A DNA stretch of 64,000 nt from JASHPR01 sp963739645 (GCA_963739645.1 CAVUBM010000086.1:1-64000); one strand, 5' to 3'; counted from the first letter of the stretch, positions 45,204 to 54,890 are shown. A program made the numbers and translations. The notes: generated by a model not told the origin, from the letters alone.

Positions 45204-45216
45204 CGCGCCCTGGCTC

Positions 45217-45873
45217 CTACTCGACCCGGTCCAGCGCCGGCTCCGGATGCTCGCCCAGGTACTCCACCCAGGCCCGCTTCACGCACGGGTAGTGCGTGGA
45301 CGCCTCGACCTGGTCCAGGAAGTTGACGATGTTGGTGTCGAACCGCTGCTGCAGCCGCTCGTCGGCGATGCGGCCCTCGGTGGTGAAGGCCAGGTGAGCC
45401 TGGGTCAGCGAGAACATGTCCGGGTACAGCCGCGCCCCCAGGTGCTCGAACGGGACGCGCAGCGCCCACAGCCCGCGGTTGCCCCCGCCCATCGACGGCG
45501 ACGCGGACATGAGCAGCCCGTGGCGCTCGTTGAGCGGCTGCGGCTGGTAGCGCGACACCCAGTCGATAGCGTTCTTCAGCGCCCCGGGCATGGACGCGTT
45601 GTATTCGGGCGACGCGACCACGAACCCGTGGCAGGCCTCGAGCCGCCGCCGGAACTCCTCGGCCCCGGGCGGGAATCCCTCATCACGCTGGACATCCTGG
45701 TCGTAGGACGGGGCGTCGAAGTCCCGCATGGCGGCGACGTCCACTTCCCCGCCGTTGGCCTCGATCGCCGCGGCGGCCAGGTCGGCCAGCCGGCTGTTGA
45801 GTGAGCCGCGCCGCAGGGACGCCGAGAAGACCAGGAACCGAACGGGCTCGCGGGCCCCGCCGCTTGGCATCAT
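45217..45873 (-). CDS. NADPH-dependent FMN reductase
   Basis: Flavodoxin-fold reductase, 218 aa. The FMN phosphate loop is FLVFSASLRRGSLNSRLADL, and the flavin-contact motif is GFVVASPEYNASMPGALKNA followed by IDWVSR. It resembles the chromate/quinone reductase (ChrR/YieF, ArsH-like) group. Convergent with the ArsR gene, which may hint at an oxyanion-reduction role. ATG 45873 is preceded by GGAGGAAAGCACG. Confidence 0.9.
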   Translation of the reverse strand: MMPSGGAREPVRFLVFSASLRRGSLNSRLADLAAAAIEANGGEVDVAAMRDFDAPSYDQDVQRDEGFPPGAEEFRRRLEACHGFVVASPEYNASMPGALKNAIDWVSRYQPQPLNERHGLLMSASPSMGGGNRGLWALRVPFEHLGARLYPDMFSLTQAHLAFTTEGRIADERLQQRFDTNIVNFLDQVEASTHYPCVKRAWVEYLGEHPEPALDRVE

Positions 45874-45969
45874 CGTGCTTTCTCCTCCCATCGCCGGGAT
45901 GAGCCTACAGTCGCCGCGGCGGCCGGGGAGGAACGGTCCCACGCCGGGATGCCCTGGAGCCGGCCGAAG

Positions 45970-48146
45970 TCACCGGGTGGCGGGTACCCGGCCGGTGACC
46001 CGGGTGCCGTGGCCCGGGGCCGAGGTGATTTCGATAGTCCCGCCGAGCGCAGCCAGGCGGTCTGCCATGCCCTGCACCCCGGTGCCCATGGACGTGGTGG
46101 TCTGATCGAAACCCGCGCCGTCGTCCTCGACGGTGAACGCCAGGCACTGGCCGTCCTCGCCGAGCGCCACGCGGGCCGCCGATGCCTGCGCGTACTTCGC
46201 GACGTTCTGCAGCGCCTCCAGGACGCAGAAGTACAGTGCGGCCTCGATCTCCTGCGAGTACCTGCCGACGGCATCCGCCTCGACCGTGACCGGGAGCGCT
46301 GCCTTCCGGGCCTGCGCCTCGAGCGCGGAGCGCAGTCCCAGGTCGGCCAGCAGCGGCGGGTAGATGCCGTGGGCGAGCTCCCGCAGTTCCTTCAGCGCTT
46401 CCTCGGCCTGGCCCTCGGTCTGCGCGAGCAGGCCCGCGGCCTCGTCGGGGGAGCTGGCCAGCATCTGACGGGCCAGCCCGAGCGAGATCCGCAGCGCGAC
46501 CAGCTGCTGCTGCGCGCCGTCGTGCAGGTTGCGTTCCAGCCCTCGCCTGGCCTCGTCGGCGGCGGTTACCAGGCGCTGCCTTGAGGCCCGCAGATCCTCG
46601 ATCAGCCCCACGGTACGCAACACCAGGCCCGCTTGCGCGGCCACGTCGTGCACCAGCCGCTCCCCGGCGGGAGTCAGCGGCTCGCGCGGCGAGCAGGTGA
46701 CGCGCAGCGTGCCAAGCCGCTCACCGCGATGCTCCACGGGGAAGGCCTGGGTGCGCTCACCCGGCTCAGCCACAGCCACCGGTGCTGATGGGGCATGCGG
46801 AGCCGCCGCGGCATTCGGCCAGGCGGCCTCCAGGTGCTCGGTCCCGCTGCTGCGCAGCCAGACCTCGGCGCGCTCGGCACCGGTGGCCTCGGCGACCATC
46901 CGGGCCATCTGCGGCAGCACCTCCTCGGTGGAATAGGTGCCGGCAATCTGCCCGGCGAAGTCCGACAGCACCTCATACGGCGTCGCCCGTTTCCCGTACA
47001 CCAGCCGGTCGGCCAGCAGCCCGGCCCGGGCCCGGACGGGCTGCAGCGCCACCGCGGCCAGCGCGGCCGCGGCGAAGGTGAGCGCGCTGTCGCCGGACCG
47101 ACCGGTGACCGCGCCCACCGCCACGACCACGACCGCGTAGATGGCGGTGAACGCGGCGGCCACAAGGCCGGCCACCACTGTCCTGCGCACCACGACGTCG
47201 AGGTCGTAAAGCCGGTATTTCAGCACCGCCACCGCGCTCGCCACCGGGATCCCGACGATCGGGGTCAGGATCAGGAGTGCCCAGAGCAGCGTGCCGAGCG
47301 GGCCGTTGCCCGGCAGGATCAGGCTGCTGAGGACCAGCAGCACGAACCACACGACGGCCAGCACGCCGACATAGCCAAGCCACGCCAGCTGCTGGCGCCG
47401 CTCGGGGCTCGCGCCGCGCCGCCGCATGAACACCGAGGCCACCGTCAGTATGGTCGTGACCAGCACGATCACCGCTATCGCCGTAAGCAGGTCGCTGAAC
47501 CAGCCGTGTCGCGGGAATACGCCGACCGACGCGTGGTAAGACACGCCGGCGGCCTCCAGCGCGTTGGTCAGCCCGCCATCGATCGTGGTGCCACCCTGCA
47601 GTTGCTGGGCAGCGGCGCCGGCCATCGCCAGGTAGGTGCCCCAGAGCACTGGCCGCCACCGCCGGGACGGAAGTCGGCCGTCTGGGAACAGCAAGACCAC
47701 TATGACCAGGAGGATGAGGGCGAACGTGGCCGTGCCCCCGGACAGGGCGCCGACTTGCCGTACCGCGGGGAGCGACCCGGGCGCCGCGGCCAGCCCCCGC
47801 AGCGCGTACTGCTCGGTGAACAGGCTCGCCGCCAGCAGCAGACCGATCATGATCAGCAGCCAGCCGATCGCGTTGCTGGGGACCCGGGACGCGATCAGGC
47901 GGCCGATTCCGGTGCAGAGAACGAGGGCCAGGGTGCCCAGCACGTAGAACAAGATCCGGCTTGCGCTGATCACCCGCACGTCCAGCCCGAGCAGCACCAG
48001 CGTCGCCGCCAGGAGAGCACGGTCAGGCCGGCCAGCGACCAGGCCACCGGCGTGCCCCACGCAGTCGGCCACGACGTCATGAACCGATTCTGGCGGGTGC
48101 CCCGCGCGATCTGGGACCAGGGTGCAAGCCGCACCACCGCGCTCAT
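45970..48146 (-). CDS. Membrane sensor histidine kinase with GAF domain, frameshifted
   Basis: NarX/DesK-type kinase, about 725 aa. Start ATG 48146 (MSAVVRLAPWSQIARG) has GGGAGG upstream; a shift near 48010 joins it to LVLLGLDVRVISASRILFYV. There are about eight membrane helices to residue 350 or so, then a GAF domain (TYSTEEVLPQMARMVAEATG), the HisKA_3 phospho-acceptor helix ARRGLERNLHDGAQQQLVAL, and the HATPase with N-box EALQNVAKYAQAS, DDGAGFD and GTGVQGMADRLAALGG. No NarL/LuxR-type response regulator is next to it, so the partner is elsewhere. Confidence 0.88.
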
Positions 48147-48213
48147 GGCAGCCTCCCCGCCGGGCGCCGCGCTGATCAGGGAAGCCGGGACGGCATGCCA
48201 TACGCTGACGGCC

Positions 48214-48626
48214 GTGAGCCCGCGTAAGACCCGCCGTCTGCCCGCCGAGTCCCGCGCCGGCCGCGCGGTGGCGCCGGTCGGGCGGACGCGGCCGGGAGGG
48301 GGGACGGGACGAGTCAGGGGGCGGCGACCGGCCGGGAGCAGGGCGCGGCGCGGCGGGACACGGCCGAGCCGTCGGCGGTCCGGCTCGGGCCGCCACAGAC
48401 GCAGAGCTGGCCGGACGGGGACTGGGTGGTCCGCCAGGTACCGGGCGCCGCGGCCACGAAGACGTACCGCTGCCCCGGCTGTGATCAGGAGATACGGCCG
48501 GGCACGGCACACGTCGTGGTGTGGCCGGCGGACACCTCTGACGCGGCCGAACGCAGACACTGGCACAATTCGTGCTGGCAGCGCCGGCCGCGCCGCCCCG
48601 GCCCGAGCCCCTGGACACGCTGGTGA
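48214..48626 (+). CDS. Small zinc-ribbon protein, frameshifted
   Basis: About 137 aa after joining frames. It starts GTG 48214 (SPRKTRRLPAESRAGRAV); a shift near 48300 leads to LGPPQTQSWPDGDWVVRQV, then TYRCPGCDQEIRPGTAHVVV and RRHWHNSCWQRR. C-x2-C ... H-x3-C forms a zinc site. Proteins of this form occur in many actinomycetes beside an alpha/beta hydrolase, as here; the role is unknown. It is eight bases upstream of the hydrolase gene. Confidence 0.7.
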
Positions 48627-48633
48627 GGTTGTG

Positions 48634-49344
48634 ATGAGCGAAATCAGGGCAAGCACGATCCTGCCAGCGATCAGGAAGCCTGTGACGCTGCGCACCGCCG
48701 ACGGGCTGAACCTGGTCGGCGAGCTCGCGCTGCCCGACGGCCGGGTACCCGTGGCCACGCTGATCTGCCTGCATCCGCTGCCCACGGCGGGCGGAATGAT
48801 GGACAGCCATGTGCTGCGCAAGGCCTCCTACCGGCTGCCCGCGCTGGCCGATCTCGCCGTGCTCAGGTTCAACACCCGGGGTACCACGTCCGAGCGCGGG
48901 ACAAGCGAAGGCGAGTTCGGTGACGGCGAGAGCGAGGGCTACGACGTGGCCGCCGCGATCGGGTACGTGTCCGGGTGGCTGCCGCGGCTATGGATCCTCG
49001 GCTGGTCGTTCGGCACCGACCTGGCGCTGAAATGGGGCAACGATCCCGCGGTCGAGGGCGCGATCCTGCTCTCACCCTCGCTGTCCCGGACGACCGATGC
49101 GGACCTGGATGGCTGGGCGGCATCGGGCCGCCCGCTGATCGCGCTGGTCCCCGAGCTGGACGACTACCTGCGCCCGGACGAGGCGCGGGCCCGGTTCGCG
49201 CGAGTGCCGCAGGCCGAGGTCGTCGGTGTGGACAAGGCCAAGCATCTCTGGGTGGGCGAGCCCTACGTCCGGATCGTGCTGAATGAGATCGTGCGGCGAG
49301 TCAACCCCAGCGCCTGGCCGCTTCCCACGGAATGGAAGGACTGA
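48634..49344 (+). CDS. Alpha/beta hydrolase
   Basis: 236-aa serine hydrolase. It has LICLHPLPTAGGMMDSHVLR (oxyanion loop region), VLRFNTRGTTSERGTSEGEF, the nucleophile-elbow position WILGWSFGTDLALKWG (G-W-S-F-G), Asp region LVPELDDYLRPDEA and His in VDKAKHLWVGEPY. It resembles small dienelactone-hydrolase-like/KANL3-type hydrolases. ATG 48634 is used. Its end overlaps the SDR gene region, so both are probably co-transcribed. Confidence 0.88.
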   Translation: MSEIRASTILPAIRKPVTLRTADGLNLVGELALPDGRVPVATLICLHPLPTAGGMMDSHVLRKASYRLPALADLAVLRFNTRGTTSERGTSEGEFGDGESEGYDVAAAIGYVSGWLPRLWILGWSFGTDLALKWGNDPAVEGAILLSPSLSRTTDADLDGWAASGRPLIALVPELDDYLRPDEARARFARVPQAEVVGVDKAKHLWVGEPYVRIVLNEIVRRVNPSAWPLPTEWKD

Positions 49345-49346
49345 CC

Positions 49347-50112
49347 GTGAGCCTCTTCGACCTGACTGGCAAGAACGCGTTCGTCACCGGCGCGTCCCGC
49401 GGGATAGGCCGGGTCATCGCGGTGGCCCTGGCCGAGGCCGGGGCGGATGTGGCGCTGGTGGCCCGGAGCGAGGAGGGGCTGGCCGAGACCGCCGAGGCGA
49501 TCGACGCGCTCGGCCGCAAGGCCTTCGTGATCCCGGCGGACGTCACCAGCCAGGAGGCGGTCGCCACCGCTGCGGAGGCCGCGATCGACCGGCTCGGGCA
49601 GGTGGACGTGGTGGTGAACAACGCAGGCGGGTCCAACTTCATGGTCGGTTTCCGTGACCTGCGGCTGGCGGGCTGGGACAAGCTGATCCGGCTCAACCTC
49701 GACTCCGCGGTGTACGTGTGCCACGCGTTCGCCGGCCACCTGCTTGACCGCGGTGCAGGGCTCGGTGATCAACGTTGCCTCGGTGGCCGGCGTGGCCGCG
49801 TCGCCGTTCCTGACCCCGTACGGGGCAGCCAAGGCGGGGCTGATCTCGCTGACGAAGTCGCTGGCGGTCGAGTGGGGCGGCGAGGGCATCCGGGTGAACG
49901 CGCTCTGCCCAGGCTGGACCGCGACCGACCTCAACCGCAACCTGTGGGAGGACCCGACGGCCGGACCGGCGACGATCGCGACCGTGCCGATGCAGCGGTG
50001 GGGCAGGGCGGAGGAGATGGCCGGGCCCGCGGTGTTCCTGGCCAGCGACGCGTCGTCCTACATGACCGGCCAGGTCCTGATCGTCGACGGCGGCCAGACC
50101 GTCAGCCCGTAG
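49347..50112 (+). CDS. Short-chain dehydrogenase/reductase, frameshifted
   Basis: Classical SDR, about 254 aa, FabG-like. It has the NAD(P) loop NAFVTGASRGIGRVIAVALA, VDVVVNNAGGSNF, and the catalytic region read after a frameshift near 49750: GSVINVASVAGVAASPFLTP, then YGAAKAGLISLTKSLAVEWG (Ser, Tyr-x3-Lys), and the C-terminal YMTGQVLIVDGGQTVSP. GTG 49347 has GGAAGGACTGACC upstream; an ATG at 49332 is possible. The substrate is unknown. Confidence 0.9.
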
Positions 50113-50132
50113 CCGCCTCGCCCGGAACCCTG

Positions 50133-50255
50133 CGCACCAGAACCTGGGCCCCAAGCGCGACGCCCACCAGAACCTGGGCCCCAAACGCGACGCCGCACCA
50201 GGACCTAGGCCCAAACGCGACGCCGCGCACCAGAACCTAGGCCCCAAACGCGACG
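50133..50255 (+). repeat. Four-unit 31-bp tandem repeat
   Basis: Four diverged copies of a unit close to CACCAGAACCTGGGCCCCAA plus ACGCGACGCCG follow the SDR stop. Copies three and four carry CCTAGG in place of CCTGGG. There are no unique spacers, so it is not a CRISPR array. The last copy merges into the palindrome below. Confidence 0.75.
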
Positions 50256-50286
50256 GAGCGCGCCCCGCGGGGCGCGCTCCGTCGCG
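50249..50286. terminator. 38-bp perfect palindrome, bidirectional terminator
   Basis: Two 18-base arms, CGCGACGGAGCGCGCCCC and its exact complement, flank a central GC. It lies between the convergent SDR (plus) and Scy-like (minus) genes, 13 bases beyond the inferred end of the latter, so it can stop transcription from both sides. Confidence 0.85.
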
Positions 50287-50298
50287 TGGTGGAAGGTG

Positions 50299-51722
50299 TT
50301 ACTCCTGCCACCATTCCTGGTCGTCGGCCTTGCCGGAGTTGGCGCTGGCCGACTGCTTGGCGGGCCCGCCGTTGCCTGCCTGCGGCTGCGCATCCGGTCG
50401 GCCAGGAGCGGCGTGCTGGCGCCGGCGCCGCGGGTGCTGCCGGGGCGGCAGCCTTAGGCGCCGGGGCAGCCGCCTGGGTGGTGGGTGGGCCGCCGGTGGG
50501 CGGCGGGGGGCGCGGTGACCGCCTTGGTCGGCGGCGGTCCCTGCACGGCGGGAGCGGGCTTCTTGAGCGCGTCGGCGATGCCCGGCATCTGGGTGCCGAG
50601 CAGCTGGCTGATCTGGGCCAGGTGAGCCGCGACGCTCTCCTTCTGCTTGTTCAGCTCGTCGACGTGACGCTGCGCGGTGGTGCGGACCCGCTCGGCCTCG
50701 GACTTGGTGTCGGCCAGGAGCTGGTCGGCCTGCGCCTTGGACTGGGCAACGATCTGGTCGGCGTTCTTCTTGGCGTTCGAGACCAGCTGCCGGGAGTGCT
50801 GGTCGGCGTCCCGGCGGGTCTGCTCCGCCTGGGCGCTGGCCTTGCTGGCCCGCTGCTCGGCCGTGGCGGCGCGCTGCTCCGCCTCGGTCACCATCTTCTG
50901 GGTCGCCGTCTGCGCCGCCGCCAGCCGCTCGGCCTCCTGCCGCTCCGCCTCCTCGCGCCGGGACGCGAGCTGGATGTCAAACTCGGCCTCGGCCTGGGCC
51001 CGCTGCGCCTCGCTCTCCTCCAGGATCCGCTGCGCCTGGCTGCGCATCTCGTCCGCCTGGCGCTTGGAGGTGGTGAGGATCTCGTCCCGCTCCCGCTTGG
51101 AGGACGCCTTCATCTGGGCGACCTCGCGCTCGGTGGTGGTGCGCAGCTTGGCGATGTCCCGCTCGATGCCCGCGCGCTTCTCGGCCACCTCATGGTCGGC
51201 GGTGGCGCGCAGCTTGGCCACCTCCCGCTCGGTCGTCGAGGTCAGCTCGTCAGCCTCGCGCCGGGCGCTGGTCCTGATCGCCTCGGCCTCACGCTCGGCC
51301 GATGCCCGTTGATCGTCGGTCTCCCGCTTGGCGTTGGCCCGCAGCTCGGCCGCCTCGTTCTCGGCCGCGGCCCGGAGCTCCGCGGCCTCGACCTTGGCCG
51401 TCGCGTTGAACTCGTTGGCGGCGGTCCTGGCCTCCTGCAGGATCTCGGTGGCCTGCTCCTCGGCCAGCCGGAGCAGCTGCTCGATCCGTGAGCCGAGACC
51501 GGAGTAGGTGGGGCGCTCCTGCTCCTGGATCTGGCGGTGCGCGTCGGCCAGCTCCCTGTGCAGCGCCTGGACTTGCTCCCGGTGCTGGCGCAGTTCGCCG
51601 TCGATCTGCTTAAGATGCTCGTTGACCTGGTGCGGGTCGAAACCGCGCATGACCCTCGCGAAGTCGCGCTGCGGGGTCTCCTCGAAGAAGTTACTGAGCT
51701 GGGCATCGATGTCGGGCTGCAT
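50299..51722 (-). CDS. DivIVA/Scy-like coiled-coil cell-polarity protein, C-terminal frameshift
   Basis: About 474 aa. The DivIVA-like N-terminus (FFEETPQRDFARVMRGFDPH, QVNEHLKQI) is followed by more than 300 residues of coiled coil built of repeats such as AEREAEAIRTSARREADELT. Streptomyces Scy/FilP proteins of this type organise the hyphal tip and cytoskeleton. Near 50380-50530 the frame changes; the natural end is KQSASANSGKADDQEWWQE with TAA 50299-50301, whereas the long frame stops at 50454 in Pro/Arg-rich sequence. Epimerase, thiolase and meaB follow as in Streptomyces. Confidence 0.85.
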
Positions 51723-51931
51723 GTCGCCTAATCCTGGGGTAGACGCGGGGTTCGACAGGGGAAACGCACACCCGGGAGAGAGCCGTCACGATTCCGGCCT
51801 CGGGGTCGGCTCAGGGTACAAGCCGCCAAAACCCCGACCGGCACGCAATTCCGCTCACCCGGTGCTCGCAGCGTACTCCACCGTCTGGGGACTTGGCGGG
51901 GTGTTCGCGCGGGCTCTTGCTAAAGATCCCA

Positions 51932-51959
51932 TTTATAACGTATACAAATCTTTGCCCAA
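51932..51959 (-). promoter_or_regulatory. Candidate promoter of the Scy-like gene
   Basis: On the minus strand TTGGGC (51954-51959), a 16-base spacer and TATAAA (51932-51937), in a local A/T-rich patch. It would give a 5' leader of about 200 bases before ATG 51722. It is the only good -35/-10 pair I saw in this 300-base gap. Confidence 0.45.
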
Positions 51960-52025
51960 TGTCGCTGAGAGTGAGGGGGTTGGCCGGAGCTTCAGCGGTT
52001 GCCGGGGCTATCGTTCCTGGTGAGG

Positions 52026-52463
52026 TCAGGCGGGTGGGGGTGCCTGCACGAGTTCCGTGAGCACACCACCGACGTCCTTGGGGTGCAGGAAGACTATTGA
52101 GGTTCCCAACGCGCCGGGCTGCGGCTCCGGGTTGACAGGCCGCACCCCAGTGGCGGTGATCAGCGCCAGAGCTGCGCTAATGTCCGAAACCCCGTAGGCA
52201 ATGTGATGGACGCCCTCACCACGGCGCTCAAGGAAGCGCCCGACCGGCGTGTCCGGGCGGAGCGGCTCGAGCAATTGGACATACGAGGTTCCTGGCGCCG
52301 CATCGGGATCCCGCATCATCACCTCAGTGACGCCTTGGCGTCCGTTCATCTCCCGGCTGACAACGGCCAGGCCAAAGGTTGACTCATAGAAAGCAACGGC
52401 GCTGGCCAGGTCGTGACAGGCGATTCCCACATGATCGATGCGGTTCAGCAACGACGTCTCCAT
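52026..52463 (-). CDS. mce: Methylmalonyl-CoA epimerase
   Basis: Interconverts (2S)- and (2R)-methylmalonyl-CoA. This 145-aa glyoxalase-fold protein has RIDHVGIACHDLASAVAFYE (metal His), YVQLLEPLRPDTPVGRFLER, GEGVHHIAYGVSDISAALAL and the metal Glu in PKDVGGVLTELVQAP. It sits beside thiolase and meaB, the usual actinobacterial neighbourhood, and would feed the mutase pathway. Its ATG is only 18 bases from the divergent thiolase start. Confidence 0.94.
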   Translation of the reverse strand: METSLLNRIDHVGIACHDLASAVAFYESTFGLAVVSREMNGRQGVTEVMMRDPDAAPGTSYVQLLEPLRPDTPVGRFLERRGEGVHHIAYGVSDISAALALITATGVRPVNPEPQPGALGTSIVFLHPKDVGGVLTELVQAPPPA

Positions 52464-52481
52464 CCGGTAGCTGTTCCGGTC

Positions 52482-53861
52482 ATGGGTATCGTTTCAAGTA
52501 TGCGAGATGCGGTTATTGCCGGCGGGGCCAGAACGGCCGTCGGGCGCCTGCTCGGTTCGCTCAAGGACTTCACCGCGGCGGACCTGGGCGGCATCGTGAT
52601 CCGGGCGGCGCTGGAGCGGGCGGGCGTGCCCTCCGAACAGGTCGACTACGTGATCATGGGCCAGGTACTGCAGGCGGGGGCCGGCCAGAACCCGGCCCGG
52701 CAGGCGGCGGTGGCGGGCGGGATCCCGATGACGGTTCCCTCGCTCACGGTCAACAAGGTGTGCCTGTCCGGCCTGGACGCGATCGCGCTGGCCGCGCAGC
52801 TGATCAGGGCGGGGGAGTTCGACGTCGTCGTGGCCGGGGGCATGGAGTCGATGACCCGGGCGCCGCATCTGCTGCCCGGCATGCGCCAGGGCCTCAAGTT
52901 CGGCTCGGCCGAGCTGGCCGACGCGATGGCGCACGACGGCCTGACCGACGCGTTCGATCACCTCTCGATGGGCGAGTCCACCGAGCATCACAACACGCGG
53001 CTGGGCATCAGCCGGGCGGAGCAGGATGAGTTCGCGGCCCGGTCGCACCAGCGGGCGGCCGAGGCGATCAAGAACGGGCTGCTGGCCGAGGAGATCACGC
53101 CGGTCTCCGTGCCGCAGCGGCGCGGAGATCCGGTGACCTTCGACACCGACGAGGGCGTGCGGGCCGACACCACCGAGGAGACGCTGAGCCGGCTCCGCCC
53201 CGCGTTCGGCCGGGACGGCACGATCACCGCGGGCTCGGCCTCGCAGATTTCCGACGGGGCCTGTGCGGTCGTGGTCATGTCGGCCGAGGCCGCCGCGGCC
53301 TCCGGGGCGCCGGTGCTGGCCGAGATCGGCGCGCACGGCGTGGTGGCCGGCCCGGACAACTCGCTGCATTCGCAGCCGGCCAACGCCATCGCCCGAGCGC
53401 TCGGCAAGGCCGGGCGAGGAGTGGCCGACCTGGATCTGATCGAGATCAACGAGGCGTTCGCCGCGGTCGCGATCCAGTCCATGCGGGACCTGGGCGTCGG
53501 GCCGGACAAGGTCAACGTCAACGGCGGCGCGATCGCGATCGGCCACCCGATCGGGATGTCCGGCGCGCGGATCGTCCTGCACCTGGCGCACGAGCTGCAG
53601 CGCCGGGGCGGCGGACTGGGCGCGGCCGCACTCTGCGGTGGCGGCGGCCAGGGCGACGCGCTGCTGCTGCGCGTGCCAGCGCCCCCCGTGGCCCTGGCGA
53701 GATGCCTGTGGCTGGGATGCCTGTGGCTGGGATGCCTGTGGCTGAGGCGCCCGGGGCTGAGACGCCGTGACCGGGACGCCCGCGCCGCCGTCCCGGCGCG
53801 GCGGCAGGGCCCGGGGCTCCGGCGCGGCCGATCCCGCGGACCTCGTCGCGGCCGCGCGTGA
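52482..53861 (+). CDS. Acetyl-CoA acetyltransferase (thiolase)
   Basis: Condenses or cleaves acetoacetyl-CoA. It has the nucleophile Cys in SLTVNKVCLSGLDAIALA (about residue 94), AGGMESMTRAPHLLPG, EINEAFAAVAIQSMRDLG, the His motif NGGAIAIGHPIGMSGARI, and second Cys in AALCGGGGQGDALLLRV. A normal thiolase ends at that point (about 53690); the frame runs on 57 codons through a 15-bp tandem repeat and into meaB. I infer a frameshift or repeat-driven loss of stop. ATG 52482 is used; ATG 52500, placed 7 bases after TATCGT, could be a leaderless start. Confidence 0.92.
   Translation: MGIVSSMRDAVIAGGARTAVGRLLGSLKDFTAADLGGIVIRAALERAGVPSEQVDYVIMGQVLQAGAGQNPARQAAVAGGIPMTVPSLTVNKVCLSGLDAIALAAQLIRAGEFDVVVAGGMESMTRAPHLLPGMRQGLKFGSAELADAMAHDGLTDAFDHLSMGESTEHHNTRLGISRAEQDEFAARSHQRAAEAIKNGLLAEEITPVSVPQRRGDPVTFDTDEGVRADTTEETLSRLRPAFGRDGTITAGSASQISDGACAVVVMSAEAAAASGAPVLAEIGAHGVVAGPDNSLHSQPANAIARALGKAGRGVADLDLIEINEAFAAVAIQSMRDLGVGPDKVNVNGGAIAIGHPIGMSGARIVLHLAHELQRRGGGLGAAALCGGGGQGDALLLRVPAPPVALARCLWLGCLWLGCLWLRRPGLRRRDRDARAAVPARRQGPGLRRGRSRGPRRGRA
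53700..53744 (+). repeat. 15-bp tandem repeat at thiolase 3' end
   Basis: GATGCCTGTGGCTGG is repeated three times head to tail, giving C-L-W-L-G repeats in the thiolase frame. It lies beyond the conserved thiolase end and just before the meaB GTG (53767). It is probably slippage-generated. Confidence 0.8.
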
Positions 53862-54765
53862 CGGCGATCCGCGCTCGCTGGCCCGGCTCGTCTCGCTGGT
53901 CGAGAACGGCTCGCCACGACTTCGGGAGATCATGAAGCTGATCGCCCCGCACACCGGGCGGGCCCGGATCATCGGCCTGACCGGATCGCCCGGGGTAGGG
54001 AAGTCCACCGTCACCGGGGCGCTGGTCCGGGCCTACCGGGCCGAGGGCCTGCGGGTGGGCGTCGTGGCCATCGACCCCACCTCACCGTTCACCGGTGGGG
54101 CGCTGCTCGGGGACCGGGTCCGGATGCAGGACCACGCCACCGACAGCGGGGTGTTCATCCGGTCCATGGCCAGCCGCGGGCACCTGGGCGGGCTGTCCTG
54201 GGCCGCGCCCCAGGCGCTGCGGATCCTGGACGCCGCCGGCTTCGACGTGATCATGATCGAGACCGTGGGCGTGGGCCAGGCCGAGGTCGCGATCGCGTCC
54301 CTGGCCGACTCGACGCTGGTGATCGTCGCGCCGGGCATGGGCGACTCGGTCCAGGCGGCCAAGGCCGGGATCCTGGAGATCGCCGACATCTTCGTGGTGA
54401 ACAAGAGCGACCGGCCCGGTGCGCAGGAGGCGGTCAGGGACCTGCGCACGATGATCGCGATGGCGGATTACGGCCCGGGCGGCTGGAAGCCGCCGATCGT
54501 CTCCACCACGGCCGCCCGGGGTGAGGGGATCGACGATCTCGTGAGCCGCCTGGAGGAGCACAGCGCCTGGCTCGCCGAATCGGGGGAGCGGGAGCGCAGG
54601 CGCCTGGCCCGGGCCAGCGAGGAGATCTCGGCCATCGCCGTGGCCACGCTGCGGGAGCGGATCGGCGCGCTGCCGGGCGAATCCCAGCTCGATGACCTGG
54701 CCGGCCAGGTCGCCGTCGGCAAGCTGGACCCCTACACCGCCGCCGACGAGCTCATCTCCGGCTAA
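53767..54765 (+). CDS. meaB: Methylmalonyl-CoA mutase-associated GTPase MeaB
   Basis: G3E-family P-loop GTPase that loads and protects B12-dependent acyl-CoA mutases. The 332-aa protein has Walker A IIGLTGSPGVGKSTVTGAL, VAIDPTSPFTGGALLGDRVR, MASRGHLGGLSWA, the switch region METVGVGQAEVA (IETVGVGQ), and base-specificity NKSD in IFVVNKSDRPGAQE. The GTG at 53767 lies inside the apparent run-on of the thiolase frame. The target mutase is most likely the IcmA-like protein at 59.6 kb. Confidence 0.95.
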   Translation: MTGTPAPPSRRGGRARGSGAADPADLVAAARDGDPRSLARLVSLVENGSPRLREIMKLIAPHTGRARIIGLTGSPGVGKSTVTGALVRAYRAEGLRVGVVAIDPTSPFTGGALLGDRVRMQDHATDSGVFIRSMASRGHLGGLSWAAPQALRILDAAGFDVIMIETVGVGQAEVAIASLADSTLVIVAPGMGDSVQAAKAGILEIADIFVVNKSDRPGAQEAVRDLRTMIAMADYGPGGWKPPIVSTTAARGEGIDDLVSRLEEHSAWLAESGERERRRLARASEEISAIAVATLRERIGALPGESQLDDLAGQVAVGKLDPYTAADELISG

Positions 54766-54828
54766 CTCCGCCCGCGCCTCGCACTGCCCCGCTCGGTTTC
54801 TCGCGCTCGCGGCCTCAGGAGGGCCCCG

Positions 54829-54890
54829 CAATAGCGTGAACGGCACTTTACTGTTGCTGTTTCCGCAGTTAAGTGCCGTTCACGCTATTG
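54829..54890. terminator. 20-bp stem hairpin between meaB and DUF2127 gene
   Basis: CAATAGCGTGAACGGCACTT pairs perfectly with AAGTGCCGTTCACGCTATTG across a 22-base loop. It lies after meaB and overlaps the last codons and stop of the convergent DUF2127 gene. It may be a bidirectional terminator or an inserted palindromic (MITE/REP-like) element. Its composition is clearly more A/T-rich than the surroundings. Confidence 0.75.

Noticed and set aside
50133..50255. CRISPR array
   Set aside because: The four units are directly adjacent with no unique spacers, and no cas gene is in the window.
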